This document shows, in pieces, positions 25,513 to 34,744 of a stretch of 55,352 bases of DNA (its first letter is position 1; each line of letters opens with the position of its first letter). A program made the translations under genes and the position numbers. Under the pieces are notes generated by a model. It ran no database searches. It was not told the DNA's origin and saw only the letters and a list, made by a program, of their open reading frames with translations. The stretch is from Fortiea sp. LEGE XX443 (GTDB lineage: Bacteria > Cyanobacteriota > Cyanobacteriia > Cyanobacteriales > Nostocaceae): NCBI RefSeq assembly GCF_015206815.1, contig NZ_JADEXZ010000035.1, forward strand, positions 1 to 55,352, given 5' to 3'.

Positions 25513-27483
25513 CTAAGCAGAAGCAGTCAATTTAATCTTGACAACAACATCGTTAAAATCACCATCACCACCGCCGACTAAATCCTCAAAGCCAAAAGTA
25601 TTATCACCCAACACCCGCACATGACGAGAATTGTCAGAATTAGCACCCAAGAACGTAAAGAATACCGTTGGGTCGTTATCAGTATTACTATCTAACAAAG
25701 CCTCAACGCCACTATTGACAACCAAAAATGGTACATAGATGCCACCACCAGTAAAATTACCTTGACTATTACCTCTACCTTGATTAGCCACAGATAAACC
25801 AATCTCTGTCAACCGTGAGTTAATCGCAGCTTGCAGATAACCTTCTTGTCCAACCAGAATGTCGGCCACACCATCACCATTGGTATCAATGCCACCATTT
25901 TCATCAGTAACTTTATAAAAACCAACATAATTGTTGAAAGAAGCTTCGCGGTAGATGCTAAAGCTGGCACTAAAAAGGCTATCACTGCCAAAAGCTCGCA
26001 AATCAATAGCTTCTCCTTGTGTTCTTCCTTGTAAACCGATACCGATGGGTAAATCTTCATCGGTTTCTTGAACACCAATTACTAAGTCGTCAAATAATGA
26101 GTTGCTGCGTGAACCGTCATTCCAACCGATGGAGAAACCACCTGTGCTTAGAGAGGTGATTTGTTGGGTGGTGGTGCTGGAGAAGATGACGGTGGTACTT
26201 GTTCTCAAGTAAAAGCGTAGTTGTGTACCACCTTGAAATTCTAGGATGCGGCTGAGGTCATCGGAGTTATAGCCAGTGGGGTTGTTGGTCAGAATTGAGA
26301 AGATGGTTTTGGAGCGTGCTAAGGCTTTTTCTTGATAACCAACTGCACCAGGAGCAATACCATCAATCTTCCCTTCGCTGTCATCAACGTTGAAGATGCC
26401 GAGTTCGTTGAATTGTTGAGAAATACGTCCTTTAATTGTGATTTTGATTCTGATTTTAGTAAATTCTGTTCCACCAAATTGGAAGATGTCGTTACTGGGG
26501 TTGGTGAATTTACTCTGGGGAGTGGAGTTGTTTAACAGTACAGACAGGGCAAGATTATCATCATTTATTGTGGAAATATCATCTTTGCCATCGTTGTTAA
26601 AGTCTCCCACTTTCACCAAGTATGGTTCATTCCCGACAGTGAATTTAAACGCACTGCCAAAGCTACCATTACTTTTGCCTAACAGTACAGATACTTTGTT
26701 AGTCTCTTCGCTGACACTGACTATATCTAGGATGCCATCACCGTTGAAGTCCCCTACTGCTACTGCTGCGGATTCACTGCCGACGTTGTAGTAAGTGGCA
26801 TCACCAAAGCTTCCTACGCTATTACCAAATCGGACTGCGATGCTGTCTTCGCTGTCGTCATCATCGTCGTCATCATCATCGTCATCGTCACCGATACCGG
26901 GACTGACTAAATCTAGGATGCCATCACCGTTGAAGTCCCCTAATGCAACTGCATAGGAATTTCCTGCGGCGATGGAGAAGCTTTTTAGAGAGCCGAAGCC
27001 ACCGGAGCCGTTGCCAAACCGCACTGATACGCCTTCGTCACCGTCTGCTACGGAAATGTCTTTATTGCCATCACCATCAAAGTCACCCACTTTCACTACT
27101 TCAGCATAAATTCCGAAGTTAAAGGTGATGGCAGAGCTAAAGCTACCAGATTGATTATTCAGTAACAATGAGACAGTTTGGCTATCTCCGTTGGCGGTTA
27201 CTAAATCTAGGTAGCCGTCGCCGTTGAAGTCTCCTACGGCTACGTCATAGGGATAATAAGAACTACCAGACCCAGAACCTACATTGTAGGATTGGGCAGT
27301 ACCAAAGCCACCAGAGCTATTACCTAAGCGAACGTACAACTGATAATTATCGTCTTGATCATTATCGTCTATGTATGCCAAATCTAGGATGCCGTCTTTG
27401 TTGAAGTCTGCTGCGATGATTGACTGAGGATTCAAGCCAATGCTGTAGTTAATGACGGAGGCGAAGGTTACTGATGTCGTCAT
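25513..27483 (-). CDS. FG-GAP/VCBS repeat protein with C-terminal DUF4114
   Basis: A 656-residue acidic protein. Residues about 15-330 hold six or more FG-GAP/VCBS-type units, each with a calcium-site core such as VGDFNGDGILDLVS or VGDFDGDGNKDISV. One unit carries a run of twelve aspartates (about residues 199-210) followed by SEDS. The C-terminus GFEDLVGGGDGDFNDVVVKI is the DUF4114 signature. There is no N-terminal signal peptide, so export would have to be by type I secretion or similar. It is probably an extracellular Ca2+-binding surface protein. It is divergent from the GT41 fusion gene. Confidence 0.85.
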   Translation of the reverse strand: MTTSVTFASVINYSIGLNPQSIIAADFNKDGILDLAYIDDNDQDDNYQLYVRLGNSSGGFGTAQSYNVGSGSGSSYYPYDVAVGDFNGDGYLDLVTANGDSQTVSLLLNNQSGSFSSAITFNFGIYAEVVKVGDFDGDGNKDISVADGDEGVSVRFGNGSGGFGSLKSFSIAAGNSYAVALGDFNGDGILDLVSPGIGDDDDDDDDDDDDSEDSIAVRFGNSVGSFGDATYYNVGSESAAVAVGDFNGDGILDIVSVSEETNKVSVLLGKSNGSFGSAFKFTVGNEPYLVKVGDFNNDGKDDISTINDDNLALSVLLNNSTPQSKFTNPSNDIFQFGGTEFTKIRIKITIKGRISQQFNELGIFNVDDSEGKIDGIAPGAVGYQEKALARSKTIFSILTNNPTGYNSDDLSRILEFQGGTQLRFYLRTSTTVIFSSTTTQQITSLSTGGFSIGWNDGSRSNSLFDDLVIGVQETDEDLPIGIGLQGRTQGEAIDLRAFGSDSLFSASFSIYREASFNNYVGFYKVTDENGGIDTNGDGVADILVGQEGYLQAAINSRLTEIGLSVANQGRGNSQGNFTGGGIYVPFLVVNSGVEALLDSNTDNDPTVFFTFLGANSDNSRHVRVLGDNTFGFEDLVGGGDGDFNDVVVKIKLTASA

Positions 27484-27921
27484 AATTTGTCTCCATTTAT
27501 ATGTTTGCTTACTAACCAGCTACAGGCTTGTGAAAATTCAGATAAGTGGGTGGGGAGTGATAAAAAGGTATTTTTATCCTGTTGTTGTGGACAAGATTGC
27601 TGGTTAGTCTTGATATTGAGTTGCTAGTATCTTTGATAACTCTTAATTTATGAGTGTGTCAAAGTTTTATTACCTATAATCCTAAATTTACAAGAGATAA
27701 ACGCTTTTTCCTTACCTAGTATATTTACTTAAATATTTTCAGTTTATTGTTTTATATTAGAGATTTTACTGATGTTTTCTCTCTGCTACTGGAAGGTAAA
27801 ATCTGCGGTGAATTAGTGAATTCCCTTCGCTGCTACATCAATCAAATTCTCAAATGCTATCCAGATCCTCGACTTCTTCAAGAAGTCGAGGATCTAAATC
27901 CACCTTCCCTAAACTAAAATT
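27484..27921. other. Divergent promoter region with a perfect palindrome
   Basis: 438 bp between the FG-GAP gene and the GT41 fusion. The left 300 bp are AT-rich and unremarkable. A perfect palindromic repeat lies at 27863-27895, 27 bp before the GT41 ATG. Confidence 0.5.
27863..27895. repeat. Palindromic repeat, gatcc-cgacttct family, copy 2 (perfect)
   Basis: Two 16-base arms, AGATCCTCGACTTCTT and its exact complement, flank a single C. Related copies are at 20681-20712 and 31181-31212. Placed 27 bp upstream of an ATG, it would form a strong hairpin in the leader if transcribed. Confidence 0.85.
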
Positions 27922-30900
27922 ATGATTGTCACACCCGCACTCAAACGCCCGATCGCTCTGCAAATTTCTGCTTCTGTTGATTTCGTTAATTGGTTACAAT
28001 CTCAACAGATCAGCCTTGCTATTACTAGCCAGCAAAGTTCGCGGTTGATGTTGTTAGGTGTAAACCATCAAGGACAAATTTCGGGATTTGAGCGGGTGTT
28101 TGAGCAAGCTGCGGCGTTGTTTGCTACCCGTGAGAGAATTTACCTAAGTACCAAATCTCAAATTTGGCAGTTAGATAATGCTTTAGTAGCAGAACAACTT
28201 TATGATGGCTATGACAAACTTTATATACCACGCATTGGCTATAATACCGGGGATTTAGGAGTTCGGGATTTAGCAGTGGAGACTGAAAATAGCCGCATTG
28301 TGTTTGTCAGTAGTTTGTTAAACTGTGTGGCAACGGTAAGCGATCGCTATAGTTGCATTCCCTTATGGAAGCCTGAGTTTATCTCTAATTTAGTGAATGA
28401 AAATCGCTGTCACTTGACTGGTTTGGCGATGGTGGATAGTAAACCGCGTTATGTGACAGCTTACAGTCAATCTGATGTGGCGCATGGTTGGCAGCAGACA
28501 TGGCAAAATGGCGGTTGTGTTATGGATATTCAGTCTGATGAAGTTATTGCTAAGGGTTTATCTTTGCCCCATTCGCCACGATTTTATCAAGATAAGTTGT
28601 GGTTGTTGAATGCTGGTGCAGGGGAATTTGGCTATATCAATATATATAGTGGCAAATTTCAAGGGGTGATTGGCTGTTCTGGTTGGTTGCGGGGGTTGGC
28701 GTTTGTGGGAGATTATGCGATCGTTGGTTTATCTAAAACTAACTCTCATAATATACAGCTAGTTAATAGTAACGCTGATACTGACTGCGGGTTGATGGTA
28801 ATTAACATCAAAACTGGCGTAATGGTTCACTGGTTGCGTTTAGAAGGCGAAATTACCGAAATTTTTGATGTGCAGATATTATCAGGAGTTAGCCGTCCCC
28901 AAGTAATGGGATTTCTCAGTGATGAAATTCATCAGTTAGTTACTTTAGATCCTCTCTCGTCTTTAGTTAAACAAAGTGTGCCATCACCAGCAATTAAATT
29001 AACTGAAAATCAAGATATAAATTCTATCCCTTACTACCCAGATACATTGCAACCAGAGTTGATTTATCCGACAGATGATCATCTCTACGAACAAGCATTT
29101 GCATTGCAGAAGCAAGGGAAAATTAAAGAAGCGATCGCACAATATGAACAACTCATTTCTCAATATCCTCATTATGCAAACGCTTGGCATCAATTAGGCA
29201 TAATTAAGGAACGTCAGGGAAAAACTGAAGAAGCTATTTTAGCTTATAAAAAAGTCATAGAAATTAACCCTCATCATGCCCAAGCACACAATAATTTAGG
29301 TATTTTACGGGTAGGAGAAAAAGATTTAGTTGAGGCAATTAAATGTTTTAAATCTGCTATTGAAAGTAAACCTGACTATGCTTTTGCCCATAATAATTTA
29401 GGTTTAGTTTGGCAAATGCAGGGTAAATTACCCCAAGCGGCGACAAAGTTTCGGGAAGCTTTGCAGATAAATCCAGAGTATGCCGATGCTTATGTAAATG
29501 TAGGGGTTATATTAGAAGCACAAAACAATTTAGAAGGTGCGATCGCTTGTTTTCGTTCGGCAATTCAATACAAACCAAATTATATTAAAGCCCTTAACCG
29601 CCTTGGGGTAGTGCTAACAATGTTAGCTATGTTTGGTAAAGGTGAAGTTAACGAGCCTAAGCGAATATTTGAACGAATTTTAGAAATGCAGCCAGGTTCG
29701 GCTGAGGCCTTTACGCATCTATTTTATCTCAAAGAAATGACTTGCGATTGGCGATCGCGTCAGGATGATTTAACCAAAATTTGGGAACAGACTATTCAAG
29801 AATTAGCCACAGGTAAACAGACGACTCTTGATCCATTCAATTCATTAAACAAACCTTGGGATAGAAAATTATTATTGCAATTAGCCAAAACTCATGGCAA
29901 TGCAATTTCTCAACAATACGAACAGTTGCGACAAACTTTAAATTTTCAACATTCCCGTTCTTTGGATGGTAGATTACGCATCGGCTATTTATCAAGTGAC
30001 TTTCGCGCTCATGCAATGAGTCATTTAATTACTGGGATTTTTCGAGAGCATAACCGCGATAATTTTGAAATTTTTGCTTACTCTTCTGGAGAAGATGATC
30101 ATAGCGAATATCGCCATTATATTGCTAAAAAATGCGAAAACTTTAAAGATGTTGCCAGTTTATCTATAGAGGAAACTGCTCATTTAATTTATGATGATCG
30201 AATTCACATATTAATTGATTTAAATGGACATACTTCTGGTTCTCGTACTCCAGTTTTAGCTTTAAATCCTGCACCAATTCAAGTTCATTTAATGGGAACT
30301 CCTGGTACAATTGGCACAAATTTTATTGACTATATAATTTGTGATTCTATAGTTACACCACCGGAATTTGCTGATGGTTTTAGCGAAAATATAGTGAGAT
30401 TGCCTCACAGTTATTTCTTTAACGATAAGCAACAGGTAATTTCTTCTCATCCTGTGCAGCGATCGCAGTATAATTTACCAGACGCAAGTTTTGTTTTTTG
30501 CTGCTTTAATAATCACTATAAAATTGAACCAACAATCTTTGATGTTTGGATGAAAATTTTAGCAAATGTACCAGGAAGTGTTTTGTGGTTAATTGCAAGA
30601 TCGCCTATTAACGCAGCTAATTTGCGTCGAGAAGCCCAAGCACGAGGAATAAATGGCGATCGCTTAATTTTTGCTCAACACGAATCCAAAGCCGAACATT
30701 TAGCAAGGCATCAATTAGCAGACTTATTTTTGGATACTTTATATTACAATGCTCACACAGGTACTTGTGATGCTTTGTGGGCTGGAGTGCCAGTAATTAC
30801 CTGTCCTGGTGAAACTTTCCCTTCCCGGGTAGCTGCTAGTATGTTGATGGCTATTGGCTTACCAGAGTTGGTAACTAATAGTTTAAAAGGGTATGAAAGG

Positions 30901-31089
30901 TTAGCGATAAACTTAGCAAATCATCCTGAAAAATTGCGACAAATTAAACAGAAATTAGCCCAAAATCGCACCACATATCCATTATTTGACACACCACTTT
31001 ATACCCGCAATTTAGAGCAAGCCTATCATACTATGTGGGAAATTTACGCATCAGGACAACGAGCAAAGGCGATAACAATTAATGCGTAA
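27922..31089 (+). CDS. TIGR03032-TPR-GT41 fusion (O-GlcNAc transferase-like)
   Basis: A 1055-residue protein in three parts. Residues 1 to about 345 resemble TIGR03032 (YDGYDKLYIPRIGYNTGDL, LTGLAM, LSLPHSPRFYQDKLWLLNAG). Residues about 386-586 are five or more TPR units (AWHQLGIIKERQGKTEEAIL, AHNNLGLVWQMQGKLPQA). Residues about 683-1042 are a GT41 catalytic region (LRIGYLSSDFRAHAMSHLI, IDLNGHTSGSRTPVLALNPA, GTCDALWAGVPVITCPG). It would transfer a sugar from a nucleotide sugar to protein or glycan. The divergent FG-GAP protein is a possible target, which is only inference. There is no signal peptide. Confidence 0.88.
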   Translation: MIVTPALKRPIALQISASVDFVNWLQSQQISLAITSQQSSRLMLLGVNHQGQISGFERVFEQAAALFATRERIYLSTKSQIWQLDNALVAEQLYDGYDKLYIPRIGYNTGDLGVRDLAVETENSRIVFVSSLLNCVATVSDRYSCIPLWKPEFISNLVNENRCHLTGLAMVDSKPRYVTAYSQSDVAHGWQQTWQNGGCVMDIQSDEVIAKGLSLPHSPRFYQDKLWLLNAGAGEFGYINIYSGKFQGVIGCSGWLRGLAFVGDYAIVGLSKTNSHNIQLVNSNADTDCGLMVINIKTGVMVHWLRLEGEITEIFDVQILSGVSRPQVMGFLSDEIHQLVTLDPLSSLVKQSVPSPAIKLTENQDINSIPYYPDTLQPELIYPTDDHLYEQAFALQKQGKIKEAIAQYEQLISQYPHYANAWHQLGIIKERQGKTEEAILAYKKVIEINPHHAQAHNNLGILRVGEKDLVEAIKCFKSAIESKPDYAFAHNNLGLVWQMQGKLPQAATKFREALQINPEYADAYVNVGVILEAQNNLEGAIACFRSAIQYKPNYIKALNRLGVVLTMLAMFGKGEVNEPKRIFERILEMQPGSAEAFTHLFYLKEMTCDWRSRQDDLTKIWEQTIQELATGKQTTLDPFNSLNKPWDRKLLLQLAKTHGNAISQQYEQLRQTLNFQHSRSLDGRLRIGYLSSDFRAHAMSHLITGIFREHNRDNFEIFAYSSGEDDHSEYRHYIAKKCENFKDVASLSIEETAHLIYDDRIHILIDLNGHTSGSRTPVLALNPAPIQVHLMGTPGTIGTNFIDYIICDSIVTPPEFADGFSENIVRLPHSYFFNDKQQVISSHPVQRSQYNLPDASFVFCCFNNHYKIEPTIFDVWMKILANVPGSVLWLIARSPINAANLRREAQARGINGDRLIFAQHESKAEHLARHQLADLFLDTLYYNAHTGTCDALWAGVPVITCPGETFPSRVAASMLMAIGLPELVTNSLKGYERLAINLANHPEKLRQIKQKLAQNRTTYPLFDTPLYTRNLEQAYHTMWEIYASGQRAKAITINA

Positions 31090-31180
31090 TTGCTTTCGTA
31101 GAGAAGAAGAGGTTTTTGAGAGATAAAGATCAGGAAATCATCTCGCATTTATGCAACACCAAAAATTGGTATGAGAACCA

Positions 31181-31212
31181 AGATCCCGACTTCTTAGAGA
31201 AGTCGGGGATCT
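31181..31212. repeat. Palindromic repeat, gatcc-cgacttct family, copy 3
   Basis: AGATCCCGACTTCT and AGAAGTCGGGGATCT flank a short TAG centre, with one bulged base. Same family as 20681-20712 and 27863-27895. Confidence 0.75.
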
Positions 31213-31230
31213 GAACACCACAAATTCTTA

Positions 31231-31321
31231 TATAGCAGTAGCCAAGGCAGTTAGGACATCAGCCAATGATAAAACTCATGCACTAAAAGACTCTTAACCC
31301 TGTTCCCTGTCACCTGCTATA
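31231..31321 (-). mobile_element. MITE-like element, copy 2 (91 bp)
   Basis: It is the reverse complement of 8881-8978 with one substitution and a 7-bp deletion, with the same TATAGCAG / CTGCTATA ends. Its first 29 bases align without gaps to the IS630 end starting at 55227 (about 21 of 29 identical, including TATAGC, GCCAA and TTAGGACAT). Confidence 0.75.
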
Positions 31322-31336
31322 AATCAAATTGCTATA

Positions 31337-32509
31337 TTACCCAGGATAAACTCGTCCTTTCCATGCACCGCCGCGCCCTTGCCAATGACGAATAGCTGAG
31401 TCTATTGTCATTAAAGTGTAGAGAAATGCGATCGCAGGTAAACTAAAAGCAAGCAAGGGTGAGCATTTATAAAAGCGGATGATGGGAAAGTAACTGATAG
31501 TCATCAACAACCATGTAGATAAACCTGTGAGTGCAATTATCCAATTACCTAACACTGCACCTATAATCACGCCTAAAGGTGGAATCAGGTAAATCAAGGT
31601 CATTGCAAATACAGTTCCCATTAATAATATAGGTGAATAATTTAACTGAGTATAAGCAGTCCGCGCCACCGTCTCCCAAATCGTGTCTAGGGAATTGTAG
31701 GGACGTAAACTGCGAGTTAAGTCACTTAATCCTAACCAGATACGTCCTTGAGTTGATTTAACAGCAATAGCTAAAGCACAATCATCTATCAAGGCTTGAC
31801 GAATAGTTGAAATACCACCAATTCGTTCTAAAGCTGTTCTGCGAATTAGGATGCAGCCGCCAGCAGCTGCCGCAGTGGTATTTTTAGGATTATTCACCCA
31901 GCGGAAAGGATAGAGTTTTTGGAAGAAGAAGACGAAAGCCGGAATCAAAAATTTTTCCCAAAAGGTTTCACATCGTAGTCGCACCATCACCGAAACCAAG
32001 TCTAAATCTTCTTGCTCTGCTTTGGTAATGAGTCGCCGCAAATTATTGACATCGTGTTCAATATCTGCATCGGTGAGCAGAAAATAATCCGGTAGAGACG
32101 TTACATGTAACGTCTCTACATGTTTAATACCTTGTTCAACTGCCCAAAGTTTACCAGACCAACCAGCAGGTAATGGTTCACCGGAGATAATCTGCAATTG
32201 CTGGGGTTTGTCTACAGCGTGGGCGACTCCTTCAGCACAGCCTGATGTTCCATCAGTGCTGCGATCGTCTACTAAAAATACGTTGAAATTACCATCATAA
32301 TCTTGCAGGAGGAGCGATCGCAGACTAATAGGTAACACATCAGCTTCATTACGAGCAGGAATCACCGCACACACCCTAGGTAAAGATTTTAGCTGAGGAT
32401 GTGTTAGCTCTAATTGCTGGTCTAATCGCCAAAACTGCCCGCGAAAACTCAGTAATCCCAACCAAATGATTAAGGATAAGACCATCAACCCCAGTAAAAT
32501 TGCCACCAT
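31337..32509 (-). CDS. hpnB: Hopene-associated glycosyltransferase HpnB
   Basis: A 390-residue GT2-family membrane glycosyltransferase. An N-terminal membrane segment (about 2-22) is followed by VCAVIPARNEADVLP, FLVDDRSTDGTS and FLLTDADIEHD (the GT2 DxD region), then AAAGGCILIRR and IDDCALAIAVK, and three or four C-terminal membrane segments. This layout, and the divergent squalene-hopene cyclase gene, identify HpnB of hopanoid synthesis. Its precise reaction is not settled. A 28-bp perfect palindrome (32092-32119) is inserted in frame just before the DAD motif and adds about nine residues (HVETLHVTS). Confidence 0.9.
   Translation of the reverse strand: MVAILLGLMVLSLIIWLGLLSFRGQFWRLDQQLELTHPQLKSLPRVCAVIPARNEADVLPISLRSLLLQDYDGNFNVFLVDDRSTDGTSGCAEGVAHAVDKPQQLQIISGEPLPAGWSGKLWAVEQGIKHVETLHVTSLPDYFLLTDADIEHDVNNLRRLITKAEQEDLDLVSVMVRLRCETFWEKFLIPAFVFFFQKLYPFRWVNNPKNTTAAAAGGCILIRRTALERIGGISTIRQALIDDCALAIAVKSTQGRIWLGLSDLTRSLRPYNSLDTIWETVARTAYTQLNYSPILLMGTVFAMTLIYLIPPLGVIIGAVLGNWIIALTGLSTWLLMTISYFPIIRFYKCSPLLAFSLPAIAFLYTLMTIDSAIRHWQGRGGAWKGRVYPG
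32092..32119. repeat. 28-bp perfect palindrome inside hpnB
   Basis: The arms are GTAGAGACGTTACA and its exact reverse complement, with no spacer. The gtagagacgtt...aacgtctctac family is a common interspersed palindrome in cyanobacteria. Here it lies inside a coding sequence and keeps the frame. A relative with the same outer GTAGAGAC arms lies at 51267-51298. Confidence 0.85.
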
Positions 32510-32689
32510 GATTTCAGAGATGAATAATCAAACCTTGGTATTGTATACCTTTCACAAGTCACAAAAACCATCCGTATTCTCTTCTATTCATCCTTCAGAC
32601 TTCGTGGTATCTTTCTTTCATACTTCATAATTCATACTACCCTTCGGGAAGCTACCCAAAGGGTGTCTACATACTTCATACTTGAGTTG
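32510..32689. repeat. hpnB-shc divergent region with heptad repeats and a palindrome
   Basis: Heptads ttcatcc, ttcagac, ttcatac, ttcataa, ttcatac occur between 32587 and 32637. They are interrupted by a palindromic unit (cccttcgggaagc ... caaagggtg, about 32639-32666), after which another ttcatac follows at 32675-32681. The palindrome seems to have entered an existing heptad array. The cyclase ATG at 32690 comes directly after. Confidence 0.65.
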
Positions 32690-34621
32690 ATGCGAACACA
32701 AGACAGGGTACAAGTCAATAAAGTCGCAGATGCGATCGCCAAGAGCCAAGAATATCTGCTTTCGATGCAATATCCCGCAGGTTATTGGTGGGCGGAGTTA
32801 GAATCTAACGTCACCATCACGGCTGAAGTTGTCCTGCTGCATAAAATTTGGGGAACAGATAAAACTCGGCCATTTCATAAAATTGAAACCTACTTGCGTT
32901 CTCAGCAACGACAGCATGGAGGCTGGGAACTGTTTTATGATGATGGTGGTGAACTTAGCACTTCAGTAGAAGCATACATGGCGCTGAGGTTACTCGGTGT
33001 ACCAGCAACCGACCCAGCTATGATGCGGGCGCGAGATTTCATTCTCCAAAGGGGCGGTATCAGCAAAACTCGCATTTTTACCAAATTACACTTAGCCCTG
33101 ATTGGCTGTTATGACTGGCGCGGTATTCCCTCTCTACCGCCTTGGGTGATGCTTTTACCACCAGCCTTCCCCGTAAATATCTATGAAATGTCTAGCTGGG
33201 CGCGTTCTAGCACTGTACCACTGTTGATTGTCTGCGACAATAAACCTGTTTTTCTGGTTGATCCAACTATTAATCTAGATGAGCTATACGCTGAAGAGGT
33301 TGATCAAGTCCAGTATGAATTACCGCGCCAAGGTGATTGGACAGATTTATTCCTCACTTTGGATCAAGGGTTTAAATTGGCAGAAAGCCTGAATTTAGTT
33401 CCTTTCCGCCAAGAAGGTATCAAAGCTGCCGAAAAATGGATTTTAGAACGGCAAGAAGTTACAGGTGATTGGGGTGGGATTATTCCCGCCATGCTAAATT
33501 CTATGCTGGCTTTGCGGTGTTTAGGTTATGACTCTGCCGACCCAATTGTGGAGCGTGGGTTGCAAGCAATTGATAATTTTGTTATTGAAACTGAAGATAA
33601 CTACTGTGTCCAGCCGTGCGTGTCACCTGTTTGGGATACAGCTTGGGTGATTCGGGCTTTGATAGATTCCGGTTTTGCACCCGATCATCCGGCTATTGTG
33701 AAAGCGGGAGAATGGTTACTGCAAAAACAAATTCTCGATTATGGTGATTGGGCGGTAAAAAATCCCCAAGGAAAACCAGGCGCTTGGGCGTTTGAATTTG
33801 ACAATCGTTTTTATCCCGATGTGGATGATACAGCGGTAGTTGTCATGGCTTTAGATGCTGCCAAACTTCCTAATGAAAGTTTAAAGCAAGCTGCGATCGC
33901 CCGTGCTTTAAATTGGGTTGCATCTATGCAATGTCGCGCAGGTGGTTGGGCGGCTTTTGATTTAGATAATGATCAAGAATGGCTCAACGCTATACCCTAC
34001 GGTGACTTAAAAGCCATGATTGATCCCAACACGGCTGATGTCACCGCCAGGGTGATAGAAATGCTGGGTGCGTGTAACTTATCCATTGAACCACGCAACT
34101 TAGAACGCGCCCTTAGTTATCTCTTAGCGGAACAAGAACCGGAAGGTTGTTGGTTCGGGCGTTGGGGCGTAAATTACATCTATGGAACTAGCGGCGTTCT
34201 CTCAGCTTTGGCTTTAATTAATCCGCAAAAGTATCAGCAGAATATAGAACGAGGCGCTGCTTGGTTAGTAGGATGTCAAAATTCAGATGGTGGTTGGGGC
34301 GAAACTTGCCGCACTTACAACGATCCCAGCCTCAAAGGACAGGGACGCAGCACTGCATCTCAAACTGCTTGGGCTATCATTGGGCTAATAGATGCAGGTG
34401 AAGCAACTGGTAAATTCTCTAAAGAAGCGATCGCACGAGGTATTGATTACTTAGTATCAACTCAAAAATCAGATGGTACTTGGTTTGAGTCCGACTTTAC
34501 GGGTACTGGCTTCCCCTGCCATTTTTACCTGAAGTATCACATGTATCAGCAGTACTTTCCTTTAATTGCTTTAGGGCGATATCAAGCCATCAAACTAAAG
34601 CAAGAGTTTTCAAAAAAATAA
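32690..34621 (+). CDS. shc: Squalene-hopene cyclase
   Basis: Cyclises squalene to hopene and diplopterol, the key step of hopanoid synthesis, at the membrane surface. The 643 residues show the catalytic DVDDTAVV motif (DxDDTA, about residue 376) and repeated QW motifs (QQRQHGGWELF, GGWGETCRTYNDPSLKGQG, STASQTAWAIIGLI, CHFYLKYHMYQQYFP). I start at the ATG at 32690. The nine extra codons up to a GTG at 32663 fall inside a mobile palindrome and are unlikely to be translated. It is divergent from hpnB, making a small hopanoid locus. A hairpin follows the stop. Confidence 0.96.
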   Translation: MRTQDRVQVNKVADAIAKSQEYLLSMQYPAGYWWAELESNVTITAEVVLLHKIWGTDKTRPFHKIETYLRSQQRQHGGWELFYDDGGELSTSVEAYMALRLLGVPATDPAMMRARDFILQRGGISKTRIFTKLHLALIGCYDWRGIPSLPPWVMLLPPAFPVNIYEMSSWARSSTVPLLIVCDNKPVFLVDPTINLDELYAEEVDQVQYELPRQGDWTDLFLTLDQGFKLAESLNLVPFRQEGIKAAEKWILERQEVTGDWGGIIPAMLNSMLALRCLGYDSADPIVERGLQAIDNFVIETEDNYCVQPCVSPVWDTAWVIRALIDSGFAPDHPAIVKAGEWLLQKQILDYGDWAVKNPQGKPGAWAFEFDNRFYPDVDDTAVVVMALDAAKLPNESLKQAAIARALNWVASMQCRAGGWAAFDLDNDQEWLNAIPYGDLKAMIDPNTADVTARVIEMLGACNLSIEPRNLERALSYLLAEQEPEGCWFGRWGVNYIYGTSGVLSALALINPQKYQQNIERGAAWLVGCQNSDGGWGETCRTYNDPSLKGQGRSTASQTAWAIIGLIDAGEATGKFSKEAIARGIDYLVSTQKSDGTWFESDFTGTGFPCHFYLKYHMYQQYFPLIALGRYQAIKLKQEFSKK

Positions 34622-34663
34622 AACAAAGATGCACCCAATAGCTTATCTGGTTGCATCTTTGTT
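34622..34663 (+). terminator. Hairpin after squalene-hopene cyclase
   Basis: A perfect 12-bp stem, AACAAAGATGCA / TGCATCTTTGTT, closes an 18-base loop directly after the shc stop. There is no strong T-run, so it may act partly as an RNA-stabilising hairpin. Confidence 0.55.
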
Positions 34664-34744
34664 CATCTGCGGTTTTTATGGCTAGACTATATTTCTTTCT
34701 AGCCTCCCTAGCTTATCCAAAAGTATTGAGATTACTTATTATTA

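Larger units (their letters stand above)
31090..31336. other. Repeat-filled spacer between convergent genes
   Basis: Nearly all of this spacer is made of two repeats: a palindrome at 31181-31212 and the second MITE copy at 31231-31321. No gene is seen. Confidence 0.6.

Noticed and set aside
25206-25581. Three overlapping frames in the repeat-rich spacer
   Set aside because: They are arginine-rich translations of interspersed repeats (RRSSSLRDATRRLRRE) and have no family resemblance.
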